From the NCBI RefSeq assembly GCF_937877005.1, contig NZ_CALEFV010000166.1, positions 1 through 20,273 of the forward strand: a stretch of 20,273 nucleotides of DNA, given 5' to 3'. A program made the translations under genes and the position numbers. This DNA is from an uncultured Fibrobacter sp. Its GTDB lineage: Bacteria; Fibrobacterota; Fibrobacteria; Fibrobacterales; Fibrobacteraceae. This document shows positions 5,519-12,651 of the stretch, one piece after another (within the stretch, counting starts at the first letter, position 1; the number at the start of each line of letters is the position of its first letter). The notes below the pieces were generated by a model that saw only the letters and a list, made by a program, of their open reading frames with translations, had not been told where the DNA came from and did no database searches.

Positions 5519-8443
5519 ATGCATCAAGAGAAATTTTATTCCTTTGGTGTGTGGGTGTTATGGTTATCGGCATGCTGTGTTGGTTTTTCGGCATGCTCAG
5601 ATTCCGGAAGCGATTCCGGTGATGTCGCTGCTCCTGTAGGGGACAGCGATAATATGGTCGTTATTGTAAATCCGGATGGCGACACGGTATCTGTTCCTGC
5701 AGATCAGGTTTCTCCGGGAGATCAGGTCTTGACCCAGACGAGTTCCTCGTCTACGGGGCTCGACCCTCTGTCTTCTGGCGGTGGCGAAGAACCTCTAGGT
5801 CCTCCGGTCGATACGATTGTCCCGTATGTGGGAAATTCAGCCATTATCTTTAGTGAGGTTTCGCCGTCGAATGCGAACCTCAAGGACAATGACGGCAATG
5901 ATCCTGCGTGGGTGGAGCTTTACAATACGTCGGACGATCCGGTAAGCCTTACTGGGCTTGCTTTGAGCGATGACATGGCTTACCCGCAAAAGTGGAAATT
6001 CGGCGATGCGACGATTCCTGCCAAGGGGCACCTGGTGGTATTCCTTTCGGGCAAGAACTATACCGACTACATTCCCCCCTCCGATTCCGTGAACATGGTC
6101 AGCACCAATTGCAGTGCTCAGTCGGGTGGCTTTGGTAACTGGGGTGGTGGATTCCCCGGTCAAGGCGGGGCTAATGGTGGTTCTACCGATGTTGCTAATT
6201 TGCCTGGTCAATCCTCAATATGCTTTGCTGAGAACGGCGCTACGTCTTTCGGCAGTGTCATGAAGGTTTCTCAGAACTTTATGGGCGGTGCAACATCGTC
6301 GTTTGTCGTGAACACAAATGGCAATGTAAACCTGAATAAGGCAAATCAGCTGGTGTTGAGAGGCTCTGTTGATCCGGGGCACAAAATTCGCATGAGCTTG
6401 AATGGAGGAAATTCCGATTGGAGCAAGAATCTTCGCGGAATTGAAGCCGGTGAAACGACTTACTATGTCGATATAGCTGAAGTTGCCTCCAAGTTCACAA
6501 ATGTGAACGGATCGACTTTTACCTTGGAATCGCAGGGCAGTGAAACGACCACGATCAAGGTGACTTCCTATATAGCGCGCAATCGTGGGCATGAACCGCA
6601 TACATCGTTCAAGGTGAAAAATTCCGGAACACTGTTTCTTGTCAATACGACGGGTGTTCTTGATTCTGTTGCCTATGGGGAGCTTCCCGTTGGAACATCC
6701 TGGTCAAGAAATGCGACTGGTAGCTGGGGAATTGCTGCGCCGACTCCTTATGGTGCTACGCTCGGCGAAGTCTTTGCGACGCAAGCTCAGTCTGCCGAAA
6801 CGGTGGCTCCGCCATCTGGTTTTTATTCTAGCCCGGTGAGTGTTTCGCTTCCGGCGGGGACCCGCTGCGAAACGGGAGGTCGCGAACCGACAATTAATAG
6901 TGCGCTCGCAACTCAGACTTTGACCATTAGCTCTACGACGGTATTGCGTTGTGTGACATATGCTGATGGTACCTACCCGAGTGACATGGTGAACCGAACC
7001 TATGTTTTCGAACAGCAGCCTTCGGTGCCGGTGTTTTTTATCACGGTCGATAACGATTCTATGTTCAATGAACAGAACGGTCTTTATATGAAAGGTAATG
7101 GGGCGTCAACCATGGAACCGTATAGAGGCGCCAATTACTGGAGCAATCGTGAACTTCCCGTGTTCGTTGAAATGTTCGAACCTGGGCAGACAAAAGCTGT
7201 CTTTGCAAACAAAGTATCCTACAAGATTAAAGGACAGTATAGCCGTGCCAAGGAAAAGAAATCCTTTGCGCTCACATTCCGTGAAGAATTTGGCGAAAAG
7301 CGTCTCAAGTATCCGCTATTCCCGGAGTATCCGGAACTGAAAAAGTTTAAGTCCTTCGTGCTCCGCAATAATGGTAACAACTACGGCCACGACTACATCC
7401 GCGACCGTTTGGGATCCTCGATGACGGAAGGCCTGGGAATAGACTACCAGCGTGGTCGTGCCGCCGTGGTATACTACAATGGTTCTTATTTTGGCATACA
7501 CAGCATTCGCGAATCAAATGATGAATACTATTACGAGAACCATTACGGTTACGATCCCGATGATATTGATCTGATTGATGCAGGAAACGAGCCTGATGCA
7601 GGGTCTGCCGAGGATTTCAAGGCGCTTGCAAATTGGCTCAATAGCAATACGCTGACAAGCGATGCCAACTATAATTATGTTGCCGAACGTATTGATGTCA
7701 ATAATTACATTAATTACATGCAGGCGGAAATGTTCCTGGACAACCGTGACTGGCCCGGCAACAACATGAAGAAGTGGCGCGTCCGTAGCCAAAAGACGAA
7801 GTGGAAATGGTTCCTCTACGATCTGGATTATGGCTTTGGTACGAAGTTCGCTGAAGAGAATGGCCAGATTCCGCTGGGTAACGTGTTTAACTTCGTGACG
7901 AGTACGACAGGCACGGGCTGGCCGAACGGTCAGGAACATACGTTGTTGTTGCGCCGCCTCCTTGAAAATCAGAATTTCAAGAATGCCTTCATCAACCGCT
8001 TTACAACGCTTCTTTCGATGAATTTTTCTGAGGCGCGTCTGCTTAAGCGGATTGATGCTTTGCAGAGTGAGGTGCAAAGTGAAATTGCCCGTGATCAGCA
8101 GAAGTGGAATTTGAACGCCTCGGACATGGCTGCAGAACTTGCAACTATCAAGAGCTATTCTGGTACTCGACAGGCCCAGATTATGAGTGAAATGAAGGAA
8201 TACTTTAGCCTCGGCGAGACTGTTCCCGTAACGATTACGGTCGCAGGTGGTGGGGTTGTTAAGGTGGACGGATTGACACTGGATCAGAGCCCCATTACGG
8301 TGAATTTCTTCAGGGATGTTCCCGTGACGCTTACGGCTGTTGCGGGGACCGGCGTGTTCCAGGGCTGGGACGACGGGGTTACCGATGCAACGCGAACGGT
8401 GGTGCCCGGCCAGCTTACGAGTGTTGGTGTAACGTTTAAGTAA
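5519..8443 (+). CDS. Multidomain lipoprotein with CotH kinase-like and lamin-tail domains
   Basis: A 974-residue surface lipoprotein. A hydrophobic N-terminus ends in Phe-Ser-Ala-Cys at residues 23-26, a plausible lipidation site. Domains in order: an acidic Ser/Gly linker (27-100); a lamin-tail domain (about 104-190, AIIFSEVSPSN then WVELYNTSDDPVSLTGLALS); a Gly-rich insert (about 200-225); a beta-rich segment of unknown type (about 255-350); a chitobiase C-terminal/FN3-like domain (about 427-500); a CotH kinase-like domain (about 503-890); and an InlB-repeat-like C-terminus (FQGWDDGVTD near 945). The CotH part shows KIKGQYSRAKEKKSF, VLRNNGNN, the DNRD motif at 741-744 followed by WPGNN, and YDLDYGFG around 767-774, so the probable nucleotide/metal-binding aspartates are present. 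CotH of Bacillus is an atypical protein kinase of spore-coat proteins; here the target is unknown. The start ATG lacks a clear ribosome binding site. A hairpin follows the stop. Confidence 0.9.
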   Translation: MHQEKFYSFGVWVLWLSACCVGFSACSDSGSDSGDVAAPVGDSDNMVVIVNPDGDTVSVPADQVSPGDQVLTQTSSSSTGLDPLSSGGGEEPLGPPVDTIVPYVGNSAIIFSEVSPSNANLKDNDGNDPAWVELYNTSDDPVSLTGLALSDDMAYPQKWKFGDATIPAKGHLVVFLSGKNYTDYIPPSDSVNMVSTNCSAQSGGFGNWGGGFPGQGGANGGSTDVANLPGQSSICFAENGATSFGSVMKVSQNFMGGATSSFVVNTNGNVNLNKANQLVLRGSVDPGHKIRMSLNGGNSDWSKNLRGIEAGETTYYVDIAEVASKFTNVNGSTFTLESQGSETTTIKVTSYIARNRGHEPHTSFKVKNSGTLFLVNTTGVLDSVAYGELPVGTSWSRNATGSWGIAAPTPYGATLGEVFATQAQSAETVAPPSGFYSSPVSVSLPAGTRCETGGREPTINSALATQTLTISSTTVLRCVTYADGTYPSDMVNRTYVFEQQPSVPVFFITVDNDSMFNEQNGLYMKGNGASTMEPYRGANYWSNRELPVFVEMFEPGQTKAVFANKVSYKIKGQYSRAKEKKSFALTFREEFGEKRLKYPLFPEYPELKKFKSFVLRNNGNNYGHDYIRDRLGSSMTEGLGIDYQRGRAAVVYYNGSYFGIHSIRESNDEYYYENHYGYDPDDIDLIDAGNEPDAGSAEDFKALANWLNSNTLTSDANYNYVAERIDVNNYINYMQAEMFLDNRDWPGNNMKKWRVRSQKTKWKWFLYDLDYGFGTKFAEENGQIPLGNVFNFVTSTTGTGWPNGQEHTLLLRRLLENQNFKNAFINRFTTLLSMNFSEARLLKRIDALQSEVQSEIARDQQKWNLNASDMAAELATIKSYSGTRQAQIMSEMKEYFSLGETVPVTITVAGGGVVKVDGLTLDQSPITVNFFRDVPVTLTAVAGTGVFQGWDDGVTDATRTVVPGQLTSVGVTFK

Positions 8444-8468
8444 GCGGTAGCTCGCTACCGTTTGCTTT
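8442..8468 (+). terminator. Hairpin terminator after the cotH-like gene
   Basis: CGGTAG and CTACCG form a six-base-pair stem around CTCG, extended by A/G with T pairs at the base, and are followed by TTTGCTTT. It starts right at the stop codon of the cotH-like gene. The T-run is interrupted, so termination may be partial. Confidence 0.6.
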
Positions 8469-8487
8469 CGATGTTGCATTATTTTAG

Positions 8488-8495
8488 CTATATTT
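8488..8495 (+). promoter_or_regulatory. Candidate -10 element directly before der
   Basis: CTATATTT ends only seven bases before the der ATG. If this is the -10 element, transcription would start at or next to the start codon, giving a leaderless or nearly leaderless message. That would fit the absence of a ribosome binding site there. No clear -35 was seen. Confidence 0.35.
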
Positions 8496-8502
8496 ACATA
8501 CG

Positions 8503-9945
8503 ATGAAATTACCTGTCGTATGTATAGTTGGACGCCCGAATGTGGGAAAGTCCTCACTTTTTAACCGAATCTTGGGGCGTCGTGCCGCAGTTGTTTCTGA
8601 CCGCGACGGCGTGACCCGCGATAGGCATTATCAGGCTGCGAACTATAAGGGACACGAATTTACGGTGGTTGATACGGGTGGATTCCTGCCCGACGATTCG
8701 ATAGATGTTTTGGCCGATAGCGTTCGTACCCAGATTTTTAACGCAGTAAACGAAGCGGACCTGGTGCTCTTTATGGTCGATGTCCGCGTGGGCATTACCA
8801 AACTCGACGAACAGTTTGCTCGCATGGTCCGCAAGCTTGACAAGAAGGTGATTCTTGTCGCGAACAAAAGCGAAAATGGTGTTGACCGTCAGGAAAGCTA
8901 CGAATTCTTGAAACTCGGTTTTGGTTTTCCTCGTACGATCAGTGCTCTCACGGGGTATGCCTGTCTTTCGCTCATGGACGAAGTCGTTGCAGTGCTTCCG
9001 ACTCCAGTGCGTGGTGAACGTCGCGAAGAACGTCCGATTCGCTTTGCCATTCTCGGTCGTCCGAATGCCGGCAAAAGTACCTTGTTAAACCGTTTGCTGA
9101 ACGAAGACCGCGCCGTGGTGTCCGATATTCCGGGCACGACTCGCGATTCGATCGACTGTGACTTTGCTGTCGATGGTCAGAAGTTCGTGGTGACGGATAC
9201 GGCAGGGCTGCGCAAGAAGGCGAAGGTCGAAGACGAGGTCGAAATTTTTAGCAACATGCGCACGCTCGAAAGTATTCGTCGCTCTGATGTGTCGGTGCTC
9301 ATGGTAGATTGTACGCGTGGTCTCGAAGTTCAAGATTTTCGCATCATTACGGAAATCCGCAAGGCAGGCAAGGGCCTTGTGCTTGTTCTCAACAAGTGGG
9401 ATATTTATCCCGACAAGACGGAGAAGTCCTTTGACCACATGGTCAAGGAAATGCTTGAACGCGAACCGATGCTAGAGTATGTGCCGATCATTTCGGCGAG
9501 TGCCAAGGAAGGCCAGCGCGTTGCTCGTATTGTACAGGCGATACAGACAGTTTATGCGAACTGTCGTCGTGTGCTCGGCCGTGACCGCGTTGCGACAGCC
9601 TTTGCCAGTTTCTTGGAAAAGAATCCGGTGCCCAGTCAGAATGCCCGCGTCATCCAGTTGACCCGCGCCTGCCAGATCATGGTAGAACCGCCCGTAATTG
9701 CGATCGAGACGCGGACTCCCGAACTGGTGCCTGAATCGTACAAGCGTTATTTGCTCAAGCAGTTCTTTGAAGAATTTCAGTTGCAGGGGGCTCCCTTGCG
9801 CTTGAACTTTGACCAGAAATTAACTTTAAGAAAGGATGAGGATCTTGAACAGTTTACTGAGTCTTCCAATAGCGTACTTGCTGGGGTCAATTCCCAGCGC
9901 GATATGGATAGCAAAACTCGCAAAGGGCCGCACATTCGACATTAG
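8503..9945 (+). CDS. der: Ribosome assembly GTPase Der (EngA)
   Basis: Der is a tandem-GTPase protein needed for maturation of the 50S ribosomal subunit. The first G domain has P-loop GRPNVGKS (residues 10-17), DRDGVTRDR and DTGG. Its G4 motif reads NKSE (121-124) instead of the usual NKxD. The second G domain has P-loop GRPNAGKS (from 185), IPGTTRDS, DTAGLRKK and a normal NKWD. A C-terminal KH-like domain follows (ETRTPELVPESYKRYLLKQFFEEF) and ends near GAPLRLNFDQK. The frame continues for about 35 residues past a usual Der end and overlaps plsY by 110 bases. A different frame in this region would stop at the TGA at 9837-9839, giving a tight ATGA junction with plsY. So either the tail is real or there is an indel near the end. 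It starts 59 bases after the cotH-like gene, behind a terminator, and leads the der-plsY-gpsA run. Confidence 0.95.
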   Translation: MKLPVVCIVGRPNVGKSSLFNRILGRRAAVVSDRDGVTRDRHYQAANYKGHEFTVVDTGGFLPDDSIDVLADSVRTQIFNAVNEADLVLFMVDVRVGITKLDEQFARMVRKLDKKVILVANKSENGVDRQESYEFLKLGFGFPRTISALTGYACLSLMDEVVAVLPTPVRGERREERPIRFAILGRPNAGKSTLLNRLLNEDRAVVSDIPGTTRDSIDCDFAVDGQKFVVTDTAGLRKKAKVEDEVEIFSNMRTLESIRRSDVSVLMVDCTRGLEVQDFRIITEIRKAGKGLVLVLNKWDIYPDKTEKSFDHMVKEMLEREPMLEYVPIISASAKEGQRVARIVQAIQTVYANCRRVLGRDRVATAFASFLEKNPVPSQNARVIQLTRACQIMVEPPVIAIETRTPELVPESYKRYLLKQFFEEFQLQGAPLRLNFDQKLTLRKDEDLEQFTESSNSVLAGVNSQRDMDSKTRKGPHIRH

Positions 9946-10513
9946 AGACTACGGTTCCAAGAATGCTGGGCTCACCAACACTTTCCGCGTGTTGGGTTTC
10001 AAACCTGCACTCCCTGTCGTGTTCATGGATTTGCTCAAGGGCTTCTTTGGTCCGTGGATTGCCATTCAAATGTGCGAGGCCCAGGTGGCTGCCGGTGGTG
10101 CCGATTATTCTCATTGGGTTCCACTTGTGGCGGGAATTCTCGTAATCCTCGGCCATAGCTTCACGTGTTTTGCAGGATTCCGCGGTGGTAAGGGTGTGCT
10201 TGCCGCGCTCGGTGTGTTTCTTGCACTTTGCCCCATTACGGCCTTGTCCTGCCTTGGCGTTTGGATTGTCCTTACGTTTGCGACCAAGTATGTGTCGGTC
10301 GGTAGTATTGGTGCCTGCGTTGCCCTAGCGCTCATTTCGACCCTTGGATATTTTGAATTGCCCTTTCCTCCTGAAAACATCAACGAGGGCTTGTGGATTA
10401 CCTGCCTACTTGTCGCTGTTTTCGTCATCGTAAAGCACAAGGCGAATATTAAGCGCCTTATGAATGGCACTGAAAATGGTTTTGGCAGTAAACGTAAGAC
10501 TCCGAAAGAATAA
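9836..10513 (+). CDS. plsY: Acyl-phosphate glycerol-3-phosphate acyltransferase PlsY
   Basis: An inner-membrane enzyme of 225 residues that transfers an acyl group from acyl phosphate to glycerol-3-phosphate, giving lysophosphatidic acid, the first step of membrane phospholipid synthesis. Motif 1 is GSIPSA (17-22). Motif 2 is RDYGSKNAGLTN (37-48), slightly different from the common GSGNxGATN. Motif 3 is GHSFTCFAGFRGGKG in the middle of the protein. Several hydrophobic membrane segments are visible and the C-terminus is basic (KRLMNG...KRKTPKE). The start at 9836 overlaps the der frame by 110 bases; AAAGG stands directly before it, closer than ideal. A TTG at 9845 is a possible alternative start and would lose only three residues. 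gpsA follows after 37 bases and supplies its substrate. Confidence 0.93.
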   Translation: MRILNSLLSLPIAYLLGSIPSAIWIAKLAKGRTFDIRDYGSKNAGLTNTFRVLGFKPALPVVFMDLLKGFFGPWIAIQMCEAQVAAGGADYSHWVPLVAGILVILGHSFTCFAGFRGGKGVLAALGVFLALCPITALSCLGVWIVLTFATKYVSVGSIGACVALALISTLGYFELPFPPENINEGLWITCLLVAVFVIVKHKANIKRLMNGTENGFGSKRKTPKE

Positions 10514-10550
10514 TTATTGTAGATTATAGGAATCAATTAGGAATAAAATC

Positions 10551-11579
10551 ATGAAGGTAACTGTACTTGGAACTGGTGGCTGGGGCTTGACCCTTGGTCA
10601 GGTAGTTTATGAAAACAAGTGTGACGTCTCTTTCTGGACGAACTCACAGGCTGAAGTGGACCTGCTTTCTACGGAGCATCAGTACAAAGACAAACTCCCG
10701 GGAGTCGTTTTCCCGTCGGATTTTAAGTATACGACAGACATGAACGAGGCACTCGCTGATTGCGACATGGTCTTGATCGTGGTTCCTTCCCAGTTTATGG
10801 GGGGTGTCGCCAAGAATCTTGGTAAGTGGATTCCGGCCAAGGGTAAGGAACCGGTGGTCGTCTGTGCAACGAAGGGAATCCTCGAAGGCACGAACCAGCT
10901 GATGAGCGAAGTTCTGCTTGAAAACGTTTCCTGGCTTACAGCAGACAAAATGGTCGCTTTTAGTGGCCCATCTCATGCAGAAGAAGTCAGTCGCCATATT
11001 CTTACGGCGATTGTTGCTGCCTGTGTAAATGAAGAATCTGCTAAGTTCGTGCAGAAGGTGATGAGCTGCTCCTATCTGCGCGTCTATACCTCGACTGACA
11101 TTGTGGGCGTAGAACTTTGCGGCTCCGTGAAGAATGTAATCGCCATCGCATCTGGCGTGCTCTATGGTCTCGAGTCGAGTGGCAAGAGCAAGATTGGCGA
11201 CAATACGCGCGCTGCTATTTTGACTCGTGGTCAGGCAGAAATGTGCCGATTGGGTAAGGCTCTCGGAGCCAATCCCGAAACATTCGCTGGTCTTGCCGGC
11301 ATGGGTGACTTGATCGTAACATGCCTTTCGCAGCATAGCCGTAACCGCTATGTGGGTGAACATATCGGTAAGGGAGAAACGATTGACCAGGTTCTCGCTG
11401 GCATGAAGATGGTTGCCGAAGGTGTGCCGACCTGCCGTAGCACGAAGGCGCTGGCCGATAAGCTCGGTGTCGAAATGCCGATTGTGAACGCGGTTCATGC
11501 CCTTCTCTTCGAAGACAAGTCGCTTGCTGATGTCAAGGATGCTCTCTGGGGTCGAGAACTGACGACTGAGGTGTGGTAG
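10551..11579 (+). CDS. gpsA: Glycerol-3-phosphate dehydrogenase (NAD(P)+) GpsA
   Basis: A cytoplasmic enzyme of 342 residues reducing dihydroxyacetone phosphate to sn-glycerol-3-phosphate, the backbone precursor for phospholipids. The N-terminal Rossmann motif is GTGGWG (residues 7-12), followed by VVPSQFM and CATKGI. The conserved SGPSHAEEV and the catalytic lysine in ELCGSVKNV (Lys194) are present. The dimer/substrate region has GDNTRAAILTRG and GLAGMGDLIVTC, and VAEGVPTCRS lies near the end. Length is typical. The ATG follows TTAGGA at about eight bases. It is the third gene of the der-plsY-gpsA run and is closed by a strong intrinsic terminator, so PlsY and its substrate supplier are probably co-expressed. 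Confidence 0.96.
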   Translation: MKVTVLGTGGWGLTLGQVVYENKCDVSFWTNSQAEVDLLSTEHQYKDKLPGVVFPSDFKYTTDMNEALADCDMVLIVVPSQFMGGVAKNLGKWIPAKGKEPVVVCATKGILEGTNQLMSEVLLENVSWLTADKMVAFSGPSHAEEVSRHILTAIVAACVNEESAKFVQKVMSCSYLRVYTSTDIVGVELCGSVKNVIAIASGVLYGLESSGKSKIGDNTRAAILTRGQAEMCRLGKALGANPETFAGLAGMGDLIVTCLSQHSRNRYVGEHIGKGETIDQVLAGMKMVAEGVPTCRSTKALADKLGVEMPIVNAVHALLFEDKSLADVKDALWGRELTTEVW

Positions 11580-11600
11580 CCTATTGTTGCAGAAATCAAG

Positions 11601-11629
11601 AGGAACCCTTCAAATGGGTTCCTTTTTTT
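11601..11629 (+). terminator. Intrinsic terminator after gpsA
   Basis: AGGAACCC and GGGTTCCT form an eight-base-pair stem around a seven-base loop, and seven Ts (11623-11629) follow. This is a classic rho-independent terminator for the der-plsY-gpsA transcript. The T-run overlaps the stop codon (11628-11630) of the converging membrane protein gene. Confidence 0.9.
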
Positions 11630-12590
11630 ATATGTTTCGTTTTCGTTTACCGTTTAGCATGAGTACCACGGCTCCCTGGGATGCCTGGAAAAGTAACGGT
11701 AGATAGCTGAGCAATGTTGAAGCAAGAACGATGTCGGGCGGAATACCGAGTAGGCCCGAGTATAGGCTCACCTGGACATTTTCGCGGATGCCGATTCCAT
11801 TGATAGAAATAGGCAGCATGGTGAAGGTGACCATGATTGTCGTAAAAACCGTGATGACCGCGATGCCGACATCTATGCCGACCGCCTTGAAATAGGCGTA
11901 GTGGATGATGATGGTGACGATCTGCAGCCAAATGGAATCTAAACCGGATAACCAGAATGCTTTGGGGTGACTGCGATAAATGGTAAAAGCTTGCTGGAGT
12001 TTCGACAAGAAGGGCAGCTTCTGTGCAAGTTTGTTAGGAATGTGGATCTTGTCCGAAAAGAGACTTCCGATAATGAGTACTAGGGCAATTATGGCTACCA
12101 AACTAACGGTCAATGTGTAAATGGTCGGAATCTGGTATTGGACAAGGACAAAGGGAAGCGCAACAAAAAAACTGAGGAACATGGCGATAAGGCCCATGAT
12201 GCGCGAAATCGCAATGGCTGCGACGGAATTGGCTGTGTTTCCGAACCTTTTGCCAAATGCAATTGTCTTTACGGCGTCGCCGCCAAAACCGCTTGGAAGT
12301 AGATTGTTGAAAAAATAACCGAGGGCTATATAGGCGTAAAAAGTCCGGAAGGGAATACTCCTTCCTTCGTCAAGAAGTAAACCTCTCCAACGGTTTGCCT
12401 GAATCATCATGAGTACTATAGTCAGGGCAAAAATGAAAAGTAGCCAGGGAAGTGTACATTCCTGCCAATTTGAAATGGCGTCAAAAAAAGGTATTTTATT
12501 AAAAATATAGACAATACCCCCGATAGTAACGGAGGCTTTTAGCATTGTTGTTGCTGCTTTCGTCAGTTTTTTGCGCAAACAGTCTTGCAT
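11628..12590 (-). CDS. Multi-pass membrane protein, lysylphosphatidylglycerol synthase TM/UPF0104 family
   Basis: A 320-residue integral membrane protein with about eight hydrophobic segments. The diagnostic stretch NNLLPSGFGGDAVKT (95-109) matches the conserved core of the MprF flippase-like/UPF0104 (YbhN, AglD) group, and the GxGIRENV-like motif near the C-terminus fits too (SINGIGIRENVQVSLY). Members of this group are linked to lipid or glycolipid handling; many stand near glycosyltransferases, but the substrate here is unknown and the soluble lysyltransferase domain of MprF is absent. I chose the ATG at 12590. The open frame extends 75 codons further upstream, but that part lies opposite the signal peptide of the next lipoprotein, has no membrane-protein character and crosses the promoter region. 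A TATATT element six bases before the start hints at a leaderless message. It converges on gpsA and diverges from the LamG lipoprotein. Confidence 0.85.
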   Translation of the reverse strand: MQDCLRKKLTKAATTMLKASVTIGGIVYIFNKIPFFDAISNWQECTLPWLLFIFALTIVLMMIQANRWRGLLLDEGRSIPFRTFYAYIALGYFFNNLLPSGFGGDAVKTIAFGKRFGNTANSVAAIAISRIMGLIAMFLSFFVALPFVLVQYQIPTIYTLTVSLVAIIALVLIIGSLFSDKIHIPNKLAQKLPFLSKLQQAFTIYRSHPKAFWLSGLDSIWLQIVTIIIHYAYFKAVGIDVGIAVITVFTTIMVTFTMLPISINGIGIRENVQVSLYSGLLGIPPDIVLASTLLSYLPLLFQASQGAVVLMLNGKRKRNI

Positions 12591-12651
12591 GCGGATAATA
12601 TAAAATATTATATTGTTTTTACAAAAGTTTTTTTCTTTTTTAGGAGGAAAA
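12591..12651. promoter_or_regulatory. Divergent promoter region with a perfect A/T palindrome
   Basis: Only 61 bases separate two divergent starts. A perfect inverted repeat, ATAATAT-AAA-ATATTAT, lies at 12595-12611 and supplies a TATATT-like -10 for the minus-strand gene (12597-12602) and possible -10 hexamers for the plus strand. On the plus side a T-rich leader leads to AGGAGG at 12642-12647, a near-ideal ribosome binding site four bases before the ATG at 12652. Promoter assignments are inferred. Confidence 0.45.

Noticed and set aside
7514..8557. 347-codon minus-strand frame over the cotH 3' part and the der start
   Set aside because: It crosses the intergenic terminator and two well-supported genes, and reads as low-complexity shadow protein.
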